A DNA stretch of 64,000 bases from an uncultured Phycisphaerales bacterium (GTDB lineage Bacteria > Planctomycetota > Phycisphaerae > Phycisphaerales > SM1A02). The notes beneath the pieces are model-generated. The model was not told the origin of the DNA. It was given only the letters and a program-made list of their open reading frames with translations, and ran no database searches. The position numbers and the translations under genes were made by a program. The stretch covers positions 147,203-211,202 of the forward strand of contig CAJQQE010000012.1 of the NCBI GenBank assembly GCA_905480395.1, written 5' to 3'. Shown here in pieces: positions 16,523 to 24,618 of the stretch; positions within the stretch are counted from its first letter, which is position 1; each line of letters begins with the position of its first letter.

Positions 16523-16979
16523 TACTTCGGATCTCGGCTAATCGGTTGATGATGCGTGGGTGATTCCGTTGTCGCCGATCCGCTCGGTCAAGTTTACGAA
16601 TGATCCCCTCGAAGGGCGACTTTCCCTCTTCAACGGAGGCGGCGTACTTCGACGCATCTCAAGGCGAGATCTCTTCGATGATTTTGGGCGGCCGAAAGCC
16701 ACGATCCGGTGAAGGTCGCGGTCGGTCATCAGATCAAGAACGACCTTCGGGAGTCCACGGTCTTCAATGGACTCCCAGTCTTACGGATACTCCTTTCATT
16801 CGGTCATCCGGGCTGGTGGACGAACGGCGGGCATCCGTTTTTGTCTCAAGGCTTTGGAGATTTCGAGGGCGACGAGGTCATTCGGATGCGCGTCCTTGAC
16901 GCCATGGGACCGACCTGCGAATCTGCGACGGTCAATCCTCCGGTATCTTCCGGCTTTCCTTGCTGTCAGGAGCATCAAC
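16523..16979. other. Intergenic stretch without a convincing gene
   Basis: This stretch of 457 nt lies between the haemoglobin and the DUF1080 gene. Open frames of up to about 100 codons occur, but they show no domain, ribosome binding site or conserved pattern. A possible -35 element TTGACG occurs near 16897, ahead of the downstream gene, without a good -10 partner. Confidence 0.4.
16968..16972 (+). promoter_or_regulatory. Ribosome binding site for the DUF1080 gene
   Basis: AGGAG lies 7 nt before the ATG at 16980 and settles the start against the upstream in-frame codon at 16767. Confidence 0.7.
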
Positions 16980-17855
16980 ATGTCCCTTCGCTGTTCACAA
17001 AAAAGTGTCGTCGGTTTTGCGGCCCTCGGCGTCTTTGGATTACTGGCTTTTACCGCCAATCGAGATTCGCCCAAAGAGGCGACCGAGGTTGGGCAAATCC
17101 ATCAAGCAATGATGGATTCTGCGAGTAATCCACAAGGGGTTCTGCCGACTCGTTCGAAGGTGTGGCCGGTCCATGACATGAAGCGGCCTCAGCCCTCGAT
17201 GGTCGAGCCTGGAACGACTGGCACCGGATCCACACCGGGAACTGCCCCGAGCGACGCGACCGTGCTCCTCGGTCCCGGAAGCGGAATGGGCGCCTGGGAC
17301 CACGACCGTTGGACGGTCGGCGCCGACGGCGTGATGCAGGTCAAGTCTGGCACTGGAGACGTCCGGTCCAAGGACTCCTTCGGTGACTGCCAACTCCACA
17401 TCGAGTGGATGATTCCCGCCGATCGTGACTGCAATGGCCAGGGCGGATGCAACAGTGGTGTGTTCTTCCTCGACAAGTACGAAGTGCAGATCCTTGGCTC
17501 GAATCCCAACCAAACCTATCCCGACGGTCAGGCTGGTGCCATGTACGCGCAGTACCCGCCGTTGGTGAATCCCTGCCGACCCAATGGCGAGTGGAACGAA
17601 TACGACATTATCTTCACGTCGCCCCGATTCAACGAAGACGGTTCATTAAAGTCGCCGGGCACCGCCACCGTGATCTTCAACGGCGTGGTGGTCCAGAATC
17701 ATTCGACCTTCATGGGCGTCACGTCCCACGGATCGAAAGCGACCTACAAGAAGCACTCCCCGGAAGGCCAGATCAGACTTCAGGATCATGGAGATCCGAT
17801 CAGCTTCGCCAACATCTGGGTTCGTCCGCTCCAGCCCAAGACCCTGGCTTGGTGA
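16980..17855 (+). CDS. Exported DUF1080 (3-keto-disaccharide hydrolase-like) protein
   Basis: The product has 291 residues. An N-terminal hydrophobic segment (about residues 8-25) would export or anchor it. The rest is a concanavalin-like beta-sandwich of the DUF1080 type: 'CQLHIEWMIP', 'GCNSGVFFLDKYEVQIL', 'NEYDIIFTSPRF' and the closing 'GDPISFANIWVRPL'. Characterised members cleave 3-keto-glycosides; many planctomycete copies are uncharacterised. This copy lacks the usual 'LFNGKxLxGW' opening and instead reads 'LLGPGSGMGAWDHDRW', so it belongs to a divergent branch. It is followed by a strong terminator. Confidence 0.85.
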   Translation: MSLRCSQKSVVGFAALGVFGLLAFTANRDSPKEATEVGQIHQAMMDSASNPQGVLPTRSKVWPVHDMKRPQPSMVEPGTTGTGSTPGTAPSDATVLLGPGSGMGAWDHDRWTVGADGVMQVKSGTGDVRSKDSFGDCQLHIEWMIPADRDCNGQGGCNSGVFFLDKYEVQILGSNPNQTYPDGQAGAMYAQYPPLVNPCRPNGEWNEYDIIFTSPRFNEDGSLKSPGTATVIFNGVVVQNHSTFMGVTSHGSKATYKKHSPEGQIRLQDHGDPISFANIWVRPLQPKTLAW

Positions 17856-17907
17856 ACGATGCCGTTTCGTTCTGAGTGACTGCTCGGCTGAAAGACTCAA
17901 CGCTTGT

Positions 17908-17944
17908 GACCGCCCGCCGATGTTCTTCGGCGGGCGGTTCTTTG
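17908..17944 (+). terminator. Rho-independent terminator
   Basis: A perfect 12-bp GC-rich stem (ACCGCCCGCCGA / TCGGCGGGCGGT) with a 6-nt loop is followed by TCTTTGG. It lies 50 nt past the DUF1080 stop codon. Confidence 0.85.
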
Positions 17945-18096
17945 GTTGACGATCCCTAGAAGGCGTGATTCAAGGACGTTCTCGGATGCAGGGCAATGTT
18001 CTTGGCTTCAGATCGCGGTCTACACAACTTGAAGTCGATTTTGGCCGGCCGAGTGCTAGACTTGACGGGCCGACCTGCGTCGGCGGAGCTCCTGTC

Positions 18097-21015
18097 ATGA
18101 CGATCCCGAACGCGTTCAGACCCATGGAATCGAATCGCCGAATCGCCGCATCTCTGCTGTTCGTGCTGTTCTGTCTGGCCCCATTACTGGATAAGTCTGT
18201 CGATGCCCAGTCATCGCGACCGGGACTCGGCGCGACGCTCTTTGATGATGCCGATGGATACGGAGTGACTTTTCGGACCTTGGCTCCGAATGCGGACAGT
18301 GTCTCGGTCGCAGGCTCGTTCAACGGCTTCAATGCGACCAGTCATTTTCTGGTCGCGGAACCCGGTGGATGGTGGTCGCTCGATGTCCCTTATGTGGGCG
18401 TCGGGGCGCGATACAAGTTCGTGATTCGCAATGGGTCGCAGGTGCTCTGGAAACGGGATCCGTGGGCTCGTCGTCTGACGAATTCCGTGGGAGATCCTCT
18501 GGTCTACGATCCCTCCGCCTACGAGTTTCAGTCGGCCGGATTCGTCACTCCTCACTGGAATGAAGTCGTCATTTACGAGATGCACGTCGGCACGTTTGGG
18601 GCGCTCCCGGGCGAATCGGTGCCGGCGAACTTCGACGCATGCATTGCCAATCTCGAACATCTGCAGGAACTGGGAGTGAATTGCATTGAGTTGATGCCGG
18701 TCAATGAATTTGCTGGTGATGTGAACTGGGGATACAACGTCGCGCATCCGTGGTCGGTCGAGAGTTCCTACGGAGGCCCTGATGCGCTAAAACGTTTCGT
18801 TGATGCGTGTCATGCCCGAGGAATGGCGGTCATTCTGGATGTTCTTTACAACCACTGGGGTCCGAGTGACCTCGATCTCTTCCAGTACGACGGCTGGAGC
18901 GAATTTGGCTACGGCGGAATCTTCTTCTACAACGACACGCCTCGGGCGGATACTCCCTGGGGCCCTCGTCCGGACTTCGGTCGAGCCGAAGTTCGATCCT
19001 ATATTCATGACAATGCACTCCTCTGGCTTGAGGAGTTTCGCATGGATGGCCTCAGGTTCGACGCGACGAAGTACATCCGAAGTGCTCCGGAGTATGGAAT
19101 CGAGATTCCCGACGGTTGGTCGATCATGCAATGGATCAACGATTCGATCGATGCCGCTCAGCCTTGGAAGATCACGATTGCCGAAGACTGGGGAGATCTC
19201 GATTCGATTTCAAGATCGACCTCGCAGAACGGGGCTGGTTTTGAAAGCCAGTGGGACGGCGTCTTTGTCCATCCGATCCGGAGTCTCGCGACCACGGTGA
19301 ATGACTCGGACCGAAGTATGTTTGACCTTCGTGAATCCGTGCTTCATTCGTTCAATGGACAAGCAACCCAACGAGTGATTTTCACGGAGAGTCACGATGA
19401 GGCGGCGAATCAACCGCGGCTCCCGGAAGCCATCTGGCCTGGAAATGCAGATAGTTGGGAGGCGAAAAAGCGTTCCACGCTCGCGGCTGCGGCCGTCTTC
19501 ACGTCGCCGGGAATTCCGATGATTTTCCAAGGTCAGGAATTCTTTGAGGATGGCACGTGGACTGATGCGGCGCCGATGGACTGGGCTCGGAAGGAAACCT
19601 TCCGCGGCATTTTCGAAATGTACTCGGATCTGATTGGCCTTCGTTTAAATCGGGGTGACGCGACGAATGGTCTCACCGGGAACAACACCTCCTTTCATCA
19701 TCTCGATGATCAGTTGAAGGTCGGCGCGTGGCATCGATGGAGACAGGGTGGCGTCGGGGACGATGTGGTCGTGGTCTCGCACTGGTCCGACGCATGCCTC
19801 TTGGACTACCGGATCGGTTTCCCATCCGCTGGAACCTGGTACTGCGTCTTCAACAGCAACGCCTCGGGGTACGACCCGGAGTTCACTGGAGGCGGGCCGG
19901 TCGTCGTGGATGCGACCTCGACCCCCTGGGACGGCATGGCATTCAGCGCAGCCTTCGAGATCCCGCCATATACCTGTCTCGTCTTTTCCCAGCGGGAGCC
20001 GGACGATTCCGGGGGCGGTGGCTCCCAAGATGGCCCGATCATCGTCGATGGCGTTCTCGATGCGCTCTATGGGGGGCCGCTGGGCGTGCAGGACACACAG
20101 ACTGGATTCGGCGACTCGAGCCTCGGATTGATCGACTACGCCGACGGATCGGAACTTGATGGTCTTGCGGGTCGGATCGAAGAAGGTGTTCTCTATCTAC
20201 ACTTCGCCGGAAATCTGGAAAGTAACTTCAACAAGCTCGACATCTTCTTGGATTCGGTGCCGGAGTCCGGGCAGAACCGCCTTCGGAACGACAACCCGGA
20301 TGTGAAGTTCGGAGGGTTGAATCGGATGGGAGGCTCAGGCCGTGGCACGGAACCTGGGCTCCGATTCGATTCAGAATTCGACGCCGACTTCTGGATCGAC
20401 TTCACCTGTGGCGGCGAATTCGGGGTTGGCTTCGAGACGTTCATCAACTGGTCGGGTCTCGCCACTGAGGGCGGTGACGCGGTTGATTCAGGATTCGCCG
20501 GTCCTGGAGGGCCAGGTGCGGGCCAGGCCATCTTCGCCGCAAATGGAATCATCGCGAGTATCGACAATCGCAACGTAGGCGGAGTCTCAGGTGGCGGCGG
20601 AACCGACTCTGGTGGCGGCGTGCCCACTGGCATCGAGCTTGCGATTCCGTTGTACGTCCTGGGTCACTCTGCCGGGGACACGATCCGAGTTTGCGCGTTC
20701 ATCAATGGATCAAGCCACGATTATGTTTCGAATCAAGTTCTCGGCCCGCTCGGCGGAGGATCGAATCTTGGCGAACCTCGCGTCATCGACTTCGATGCAC
20801 GGCCTGGTGAGCAGTTTGTGGTGATCGTCGACGCGTCCGGCGAGCCATGTCCCTGTGACCTCGATGGCGATGGAATGATCGACGGCGCTGATTTCGGAAC
20901 GCTGCTTTCGATGTGGGGGCCATGTGCGGGGTGTGACGCTGATCTCAACGAGGATGGCGTGGTCGATGGCGCCGACATCGGCCTTCTCCTCGGATGCTGG
21001 GGCGAGTGCTCCTGA
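18097..21015 (+). CDS. Secreted GH13 alpha-glucan enzyme (branching-enzyme-like) with module X and dockerin-like tail
   Basis: This is a 972-residue exported enzyme. It has a signal peptide (about 14-37), a CBM48-type domain (about 42-135), a GH13 barrel (about 155-560) and a beta-sandwich cap. Conserved regions: 'DVLYNHWG', nucleophile D322 in 'GLRFDATKY', acid/base E363 in 'IAEDWGD' and D434 in 'ESHDEA'. The order CBM48 plus this barrel resembles branching enzymes and trehalohydrolases, but the signal peptide indicates action on external alpha-glucan. After a Gly-rich linker (about 635-650) comes a 270-residue module also found as the neighbouring protein at 21202. The tail holds two dockerin-like calcium repeats. 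The frame is open from 17965; ATG 18097 with GGAG upstream is preferred. Confidence 0.9.
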   Translation: MTIPNAFRPMESNRRIAASLLFVLFCLAPLLDKSVDAQSSRPGLGATLFDDADGYGVTFRTLAPNADSVSVAGSFNGFNATSHFLVAEPGGWWSLDVPYVGVGARYKFVIRNGSQVLWKRDPWARRLTNSVGDPLVYDPSAYEFQSAGFVTPHWNEVVIYEMHVGTFGALPGESVPANFDACIANLEHLQELGVNCIELMPVNEFAGDVNWGYNVAHPWSVESSYGGPDALKRFVDACHARGMAVILDVLYNHWGPSDLDLFQYDGWSEFGYGGIFFYNDTPRADTPWGPRPDFGRAEVRSYIHDNALLWLEEFRMDGLRFDATKYIRSAPEYGIEIPDGWSIMQWINDSIDAAQPWKITIAEDWGDLDSISRSTSQNGAGFESQWDGVFVHPIRSLATTVNDSDRSMFDLRESVLHSFNGQATQRVIFTESHDEAANQPRLPEAIWPGNADSWEAKKRSTLAAAAVFTSPGIPMIFQGQEFFEDGTWTDAAPMDWARKETFRGIFEMYSDLIGLRLNRGDATNGLTGNNTSFHHLDDQLKVGAWHRWRQGGVGDDVVVVSHWSDACLLDYRIGFPSAGTWYCVFNSNASGYDPEFTGGGPVVVDATSTPWDGMAFSAAFEIPPYTCLVFSQREPDDSGGGGSQDGPIIVDGVLDALYGGPLGVQDTQTGFGDSSLGLIDYADGSELDGLAGRIEEGVLYLHFAGNLESNFNKLDIFLDSVPESGQNRLRNDNPDVKFGGLNRMGGSGRGTEPGLRFDSEFDADFWIDFTCGGEFGVGFETFINWSGLATEGGDAVDSGFAGPGGPGAGQAIFAANGIIASIDNRNVGGVSGGGGTDSGGGVPTGIELAIPLYVLGHSAGDTIRVCAFINGSSHDYVSNQVLGPLGGGSNLGEPRVIDFDARPGEQFVVIVDASGEPCPCDLDGDGMIDGADFGTLLSMWGPCAGCDADLNEDGVVDGADIGLLLGCWGECS

Positions 21016-21186
21016 GATTGATGAATCGTTCCGTGACGGAGCGAGCAGGATCAAGGGGCCGATATTCCGGTGTTCTTTCCCCGAATACGCCTCAAAGCTT
21101 GGATTCTAGAACCGCTTTGAGGTAAGTTTTATCCTGATAGGTGATTCCGAGATTCGGATTGGCCTCGCGTTCTGTATCGAATGATC

Positions 21187-21191
21187 AGGAG
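21187..21191 (+). promoter_or_regulatory. Ribosome binding site for the module X protein
   Basis: AGGAG lies 10 nt before the ATG at 21202, which favours that start over the in-frame ATG at 21181. Confidence 0.6.
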
Positions 21192-21201
21192 TTTTTACAC
21201 C

Positions 21202-22290
21202 ATGAAATCCGTTACGACTACCACGTTTGCAATCAGTTTCGGGTGTCTTGCCACGAGCGTTTCGGCTCAGGTCACCACCGTCGACGGTTCCGCCGATGCC
21301 GCGTACGGTGAAGCGTTGGTCATTCAGGACAACTCAACGGGTTTTGGAAATGCCGATCTCGGAAGTATCGACTTCTGCAACGGCTCCGAGGTTGATTCCG
21401 CATTCGGTTTCATCGCCGACGGGATGTTGCATGTTCTGATCGCGGGAAACGTCGAGAGCAACTACAACAAACTTGAGATCTTCATCGATGCGATTCCGGG
21501 TGAAGGACAGAATCCGCTCCTCGGGAACAACTCGGATATCGACTTCAACGCCCTCAATACGATGGGCCGTTTTGAAGATCCTGACACCGGAGAAGTGCAG
21601 CCAGGCCTCACCTTCGACGCGGGGTTCGATGCGGACTTCTGGATCACCTTCACTGGTGGTCCGGGCGCTCCCCCCAAGAAAGGTGGCGAACCCGGCTACG
21701 ACACCTATGTGAACTATTCGGAGTTGCTCACTGGAGGTGGCGATCTTGCCATCTCGGGATATGCCGGTCCGGGTGGAGCTGGTGCGAAGGGGTCTTTGTT
21801 CACCGAGAACGGCATCCTCGCCGCGATCGACAATTCGAACGTGCTGGGCGTGATCGGTGGTGACGGGGTCGACAATGGTGCCGGTGTCACAACGGGCGTC
21901 GAGATCGCCATTCCGCTCGAAGTGCTCGGCCATACCGCGGGCGACGACATCCGTATCTGTGCCTTCATCAACGGAAGCGGCCACGACTTTCTCTCGAATC
22001 AGGTCCTTGGCGGCCTCGGTGGATCGGCGAATCTGGGGTTCCCGCGATTCGTCAACTTTGAAGACCAGCCCGGCGACCAGTTCTTCGTGGTCCCCGGTGA
22101 GGGCGGTGGTGGTGGCGACGGTTGCCTCGGGGACATCAACGATGACGGAATCGTCAATGGCGCGGACTTCGGATCGCTGCTGGCAAGTTGGGGTTCCTGT
22201 CCCGGATGCCCGGCGGATCTCAACGATGACGGCGAGGTCGATGGTGCCGATGTGGGACTCTTGCTCTCAGTCTGGGGCGTCTGCCCCTGA
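21202..22290 (+). CDS. Secreted stand-alone module X protein with dockerin-like tail
   Basis: The product has 362 residues: a signal peptide (about 1-23, ending in 'SVSAQ'), one copy of the module fused to the upstream GH13 enzyme (about 24-300), a Gly-rich linker and two dockerin-like repeats. The match to the enzyme's module is high throughout: 'VESNYNKLEIFIDAIP' against 'LESNFNKLDIFLDSVP', and 'EVLGHTAGDDIRICAFINGS' against 'YVLGHSAGDTIRVCAFINGS'. I know no function for the module; a carbohydrate-binding or surface role is an inference from its company. It begins 186 nt after the enzyme gene on the same strand and ends at a strong terminator. Confidence 0.85.
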   Translation: MKSVTTTTFAISFGCLATSVSAQVTTVDGSADAAYGEALVIQDNSTGFGNADLGSIDFCNGSEVDSAFGFIADGMLHVLIAGNVESNYNKLEIFIDAIPGEGQNPLLGNNSDIDFNALNTMGRFEDPDTGEVQPGLTFDAGFDADFWITFTGGPGAPPKKGGEPGYDTYVNYSELLTGGGDLAISGYAGPGGAGAKGSLFTENGILAAIDNSNVLGVIGGDGVDNGAGVTTGVEIAIPLEVLGHTAGDDIRICAFINGSGHDFLSNQVLGGLGGSANLGFPRFVNFEDQPGDQFFVVPGEGGGGGDGCLGDINDDGIVNGADFGSLLASWGSCPGCPADLNDDGEVDGADVGLLLSVWGVCP

Positions 22291-22313
22291 CCAGAGGCAT
22301 GGCTTCATGCAGA

Positions 22314-22355
22314 CCGACGGGCCGATTCCTTCCGGAAGCGGCCCGTCGTTCTTTT
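22314..22355 (+). terminator. Rho-independent terminator
   Basis: A perfect 10-bp stem (CGACGGGCCG / CGGCCCGTCG) with a 14-nt loop is followed by TTCTTTTG. It closes the amylase and module X unit. Confidence 0.85.
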
Positions 22356-22359
22356 GCTC

Positions 22360-22381
22360 ATGGATCGATCATGGATCGATC
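22360..22381. repeat. Tandem repeat of 11 bp, two copies
   Basis: ATGGATCGATC is repeated twice directly after the terminator, between convergent transcripts. It is too short to imply a function. Confidence 0.6.
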
Positions 22382-22397
22382 ATCGAACCTGCGATTC

Positions 22398-24593
22398 TCA
22401 TCCCCGATTCGCGGGGAGGTAGGCTTCGGCCACGTAGTCCGAAACCATTCGGTGGGTACTGAACGGGCTTGGAATAGTGGCGGCGCTGCGAAGTGCCCGC
22501 TGGATCCATCGCTTCGGAAGACCGGACCGACTCCGATCGAAGAACTCCGGCACGAGGGAGTCTTCGAGAACTTCGTAGAGCGCTGCAGCGTCCGCGGCAT
22601 CTCGAGCCGCATCGCCTCGCCGCACCGGGTGACCTTCAATGGCGAATCCGTTTCGGCCGTCGAAACCCTCCGGCCACCATCCATCCAGAATGGAACAGTT
22701 CACGCCAAGATGCATCGGCGGCTTCATCCCGCTGGTTCCGCTTGCTTCGTGCGGGCGAATTGGATTGTTGAGCCAGACGTCGCATCCCGAGGTCAGTTCT
22801 CGGCCGATCCGCATGTCGTACTCTTCGAGCAGCAGAACCTTCCCGATGAACTCGGGTTGGCGGCTCATGCGGTGGATCGTTTGGGCGAATTCCTGACCAC
22901 CCGTGTCTCGGGGATGAGCCTTTCCGGCAAAGACGATCTGAACCGGTCGCTGCGGGTCGTTCAAAATTGCCGACAACCGCTTTCGATCCCGGAAGATGAG
23001 CGGCGCTCGCTTGTAAGTGGCGAACCGACGGGCGAAGCCGATGGTGAGTGCATCTTCGCAAAAGATCCCCCCGGCTCGCAAGACGTCGGAAGGGGATTCG
23101 CCTCGCGCTCGTGACTGGCGGACGGCGCGTTCTCGCAGGAATCCGACGAGCCTGGCGCGAAGTTGATTGCGCAGGTCCCAAGCCTTTTCTTGATCCACGC
23201 CGGTGGCCTTGGTCCAGGCGGCCGTGGTTGGTCGGGCGGTTTCTGGTCGAAGCCCGATGTGTCGTCGCCAGAAGTCGGCGGCCACTGGATCAAGCCAGGT
23301 TCCGGGATGGACACCATTGGTGATGGAGCGGATTGGCACTTCGGTGACGTCGCGGATCTCCGGATGAACTCCGTGCCACATCTCCCTTGAGATCTCCCCG
23401 TGGAGTTTGGCGACCCCATTCACGTGTGCGGCGGAGCGGAGCGCGAGGACGGTCATACAGAGTGTTTCTGTCCGGTCGCCGGGACGTTCTCGTCCAAGAT
23501 CGGCGAAGGCCGCAGGCGTGATCCCTGCTCGCTTCAGCACCGAGCTCATCGCGGTCGCCGCCGCCCGAGGTTCGTACCGATCATGGCCGGCGGGCACCGG
23601 GGTGTGCGTCGTGAAGACGGTGGTTCCTCTGACTTTTTCACGAGCCACTTCAAGGTCAACCCCTTGTTCTACCAAGCGGGCGATGCGCTCGAGCGTGGCG
23701 AACGCCGCGTGGCCTTCGTTGAGGTGATGGACGGTGATCCGCTCGCCCATGGCTTCGAGCGCCATGACGCCACCCACCCCAAGCAGAATCTGCTGACGCA
23801 TGCGGAGTGATGGTTCGCCCTTGTACAGTCCCTCGGTCAGCTTCCGGTCTTCCGAGGTGGCGCCCGGAAGATCGGTGTCGAGCAGGAGGATCGGCGTTCG
23901 ACCGAGGCGGAGTTTCATGATCCGCGCCTTGACCCGTCGCCGTCCGATCGGACAACCGATCACGACGCCGGTGTCTTCGATTGGATAGTCGTCGAAGTCG
24001 TATCGAGGATAGAGGACTCGTGTTCGACCGTCGGCTTCGAACTGCTGGCGGTAGTAGCCGTGTTGGTAGAGCAGGCCGACGCCCACCAGAGGAACCCCGA
24101 GATCCTCGGCACTCTTGAGATGATCGCCGGCCAGAACCCCGAGTCCGCCGGAGTATTGCTGCATCGACTCGTGGATGGCGAACTCGCTGCAGAAGTACGC
24201 GACACGAAGGCGGGCATCACGGCCACGATGACTGGTCGGGAACCATCGCTTGGCTCGGCCGGCGTCTTTCAACGCGGCCTCCGCGGATTTCAGCACCGCG
24301 AGAAAGCGTGGATCCTCAGCACTGGCGGCGAGACGCTCGGGGCCCGCGGTCCGAAGGGTGGCGAGCGGGGCGTGGTTGGTCGCCTCCCATGCCATCGGGT
24401 CGAGCATCGCGAAGGGTCGCTGGGCGACTTCGATCCAAGTCCAGGAGAGGTTCTTCGCCAGCGCGATGAGGCGTTCGCGGAGGCGATCCGGCGATGCTTC
24501 GGAGGCGTGGGTTCGTGTGGATTTTTGGGCTCGGGGGGGCATGGACGAGTCCTGTCGAGGGTCGGATTGGCTGAGGGAGCGGGAGACAAACAT
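22398..24593 (-). CDS. glgP: Alpha-glucan phosphorylase
   Basis: This cytoplasmic PLP-dependent enzyme of up to 731 residues releases glucose 1-phosphate from alpha-1,4-glucans. The N-terminal DUF3417 region ('NLSWTWIEVAQRPFAMLDP') marks the alpha-glucan family phosphorylases (TIGR02094), which are shorter than classical glycogen phosphorylase. 'HLNEGHAAF' and the PLP-lysine motif 'SGTSGMK' are present, followed by 'ILDGWWPEGFDG'. The start could be 24593 or the ATG at 24542, which would remove 17 polar residues; upstream signals do not decide. It is the third gene of a minus-strand operon, 25 nt after malQ. Confidence 0.95.
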   Translation of the reverse strand: MFVSRSLSQSDPRQDSSMPPRAQKSTRTHASEASPDRLRERLIALAKNLSWTWIEVAQRPFAMLDPMAWEATNHAPLATLRTAGPERLAASAEDPRFLAVLKSAEAALKDAGRAKRWFPTSHRGRDARLRVAYFCSEFAIHESMQQYSGGLGVLAGDHLKSAEDLGVPLVGVGLLYQHGYYRQQFEADGRTRVLYPRYDFDDYPIEDTGVVIGCPIGRRRVKARIMKLRLGRTPILLLDTDLPGATSEDRKLTEGLYKGEPSLRMRQQILLGVGGVMALEAMGERITVHHLNEGHAAFATLERIARLVEQGVDLEVAREKVRGTTVFTTHTPVPAGHDRYEPRAAATAMSSVLKRAGITPAAFADLGRERPGDRTETLCMTVLALRSAAHVNGVAKLHGEISREMWHGVHPEIRDVTEVPIRSITNGVHPGTWLDPVAADFWRRHIGLRPETARPTTAAWTKATGVDQEKAWDLRNQLRARLVGFLRERAVRQSRARGESPSDVLRAGGIFCEDALTIGFARRFATYKRAPLIFRDRKRLSAILNDPQRPVQIVFAGKAHPRDTGGQEFAQTIHRMSRQPEFIGKVLLLEEYDMRIGRELTSGCDVWLNNPIRPHEASGTSGMKPPMHLGVNCSILDGWWPEGFDGRNGFAIEGHPVRRGDAARDAADAAALYEVLEDSLVPEFFDRSRSGLPKRWIQRALRSAATIPSPFSTHRMVSDYVAEAYLPANRG

Positions 24594-24618
24594 TCTCGGC
24601 GAAAACGCGTCGCCGCGC

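Noticed and set aside
16600..16899. Small plus-strand open frame of 99 codons
   Set aside because: No ribosome binding site or conserved feature, and Arg/Ser/Gly-rich composition as expected by chance.
17965..18096. N-terminal extension of the first GH13 gene
   Set aside because: The 44 residues are Arg/Gly-rich and would place the signal peptide far from the N terminus; the ATG at 18097 restores it.
22360..22381. Two 11-bp tandem copies considered as the start of a repeat array
   Set aside because: Only two copies exist and there are no spacers, so neither CRISPR nor a functional repeat array is supported.
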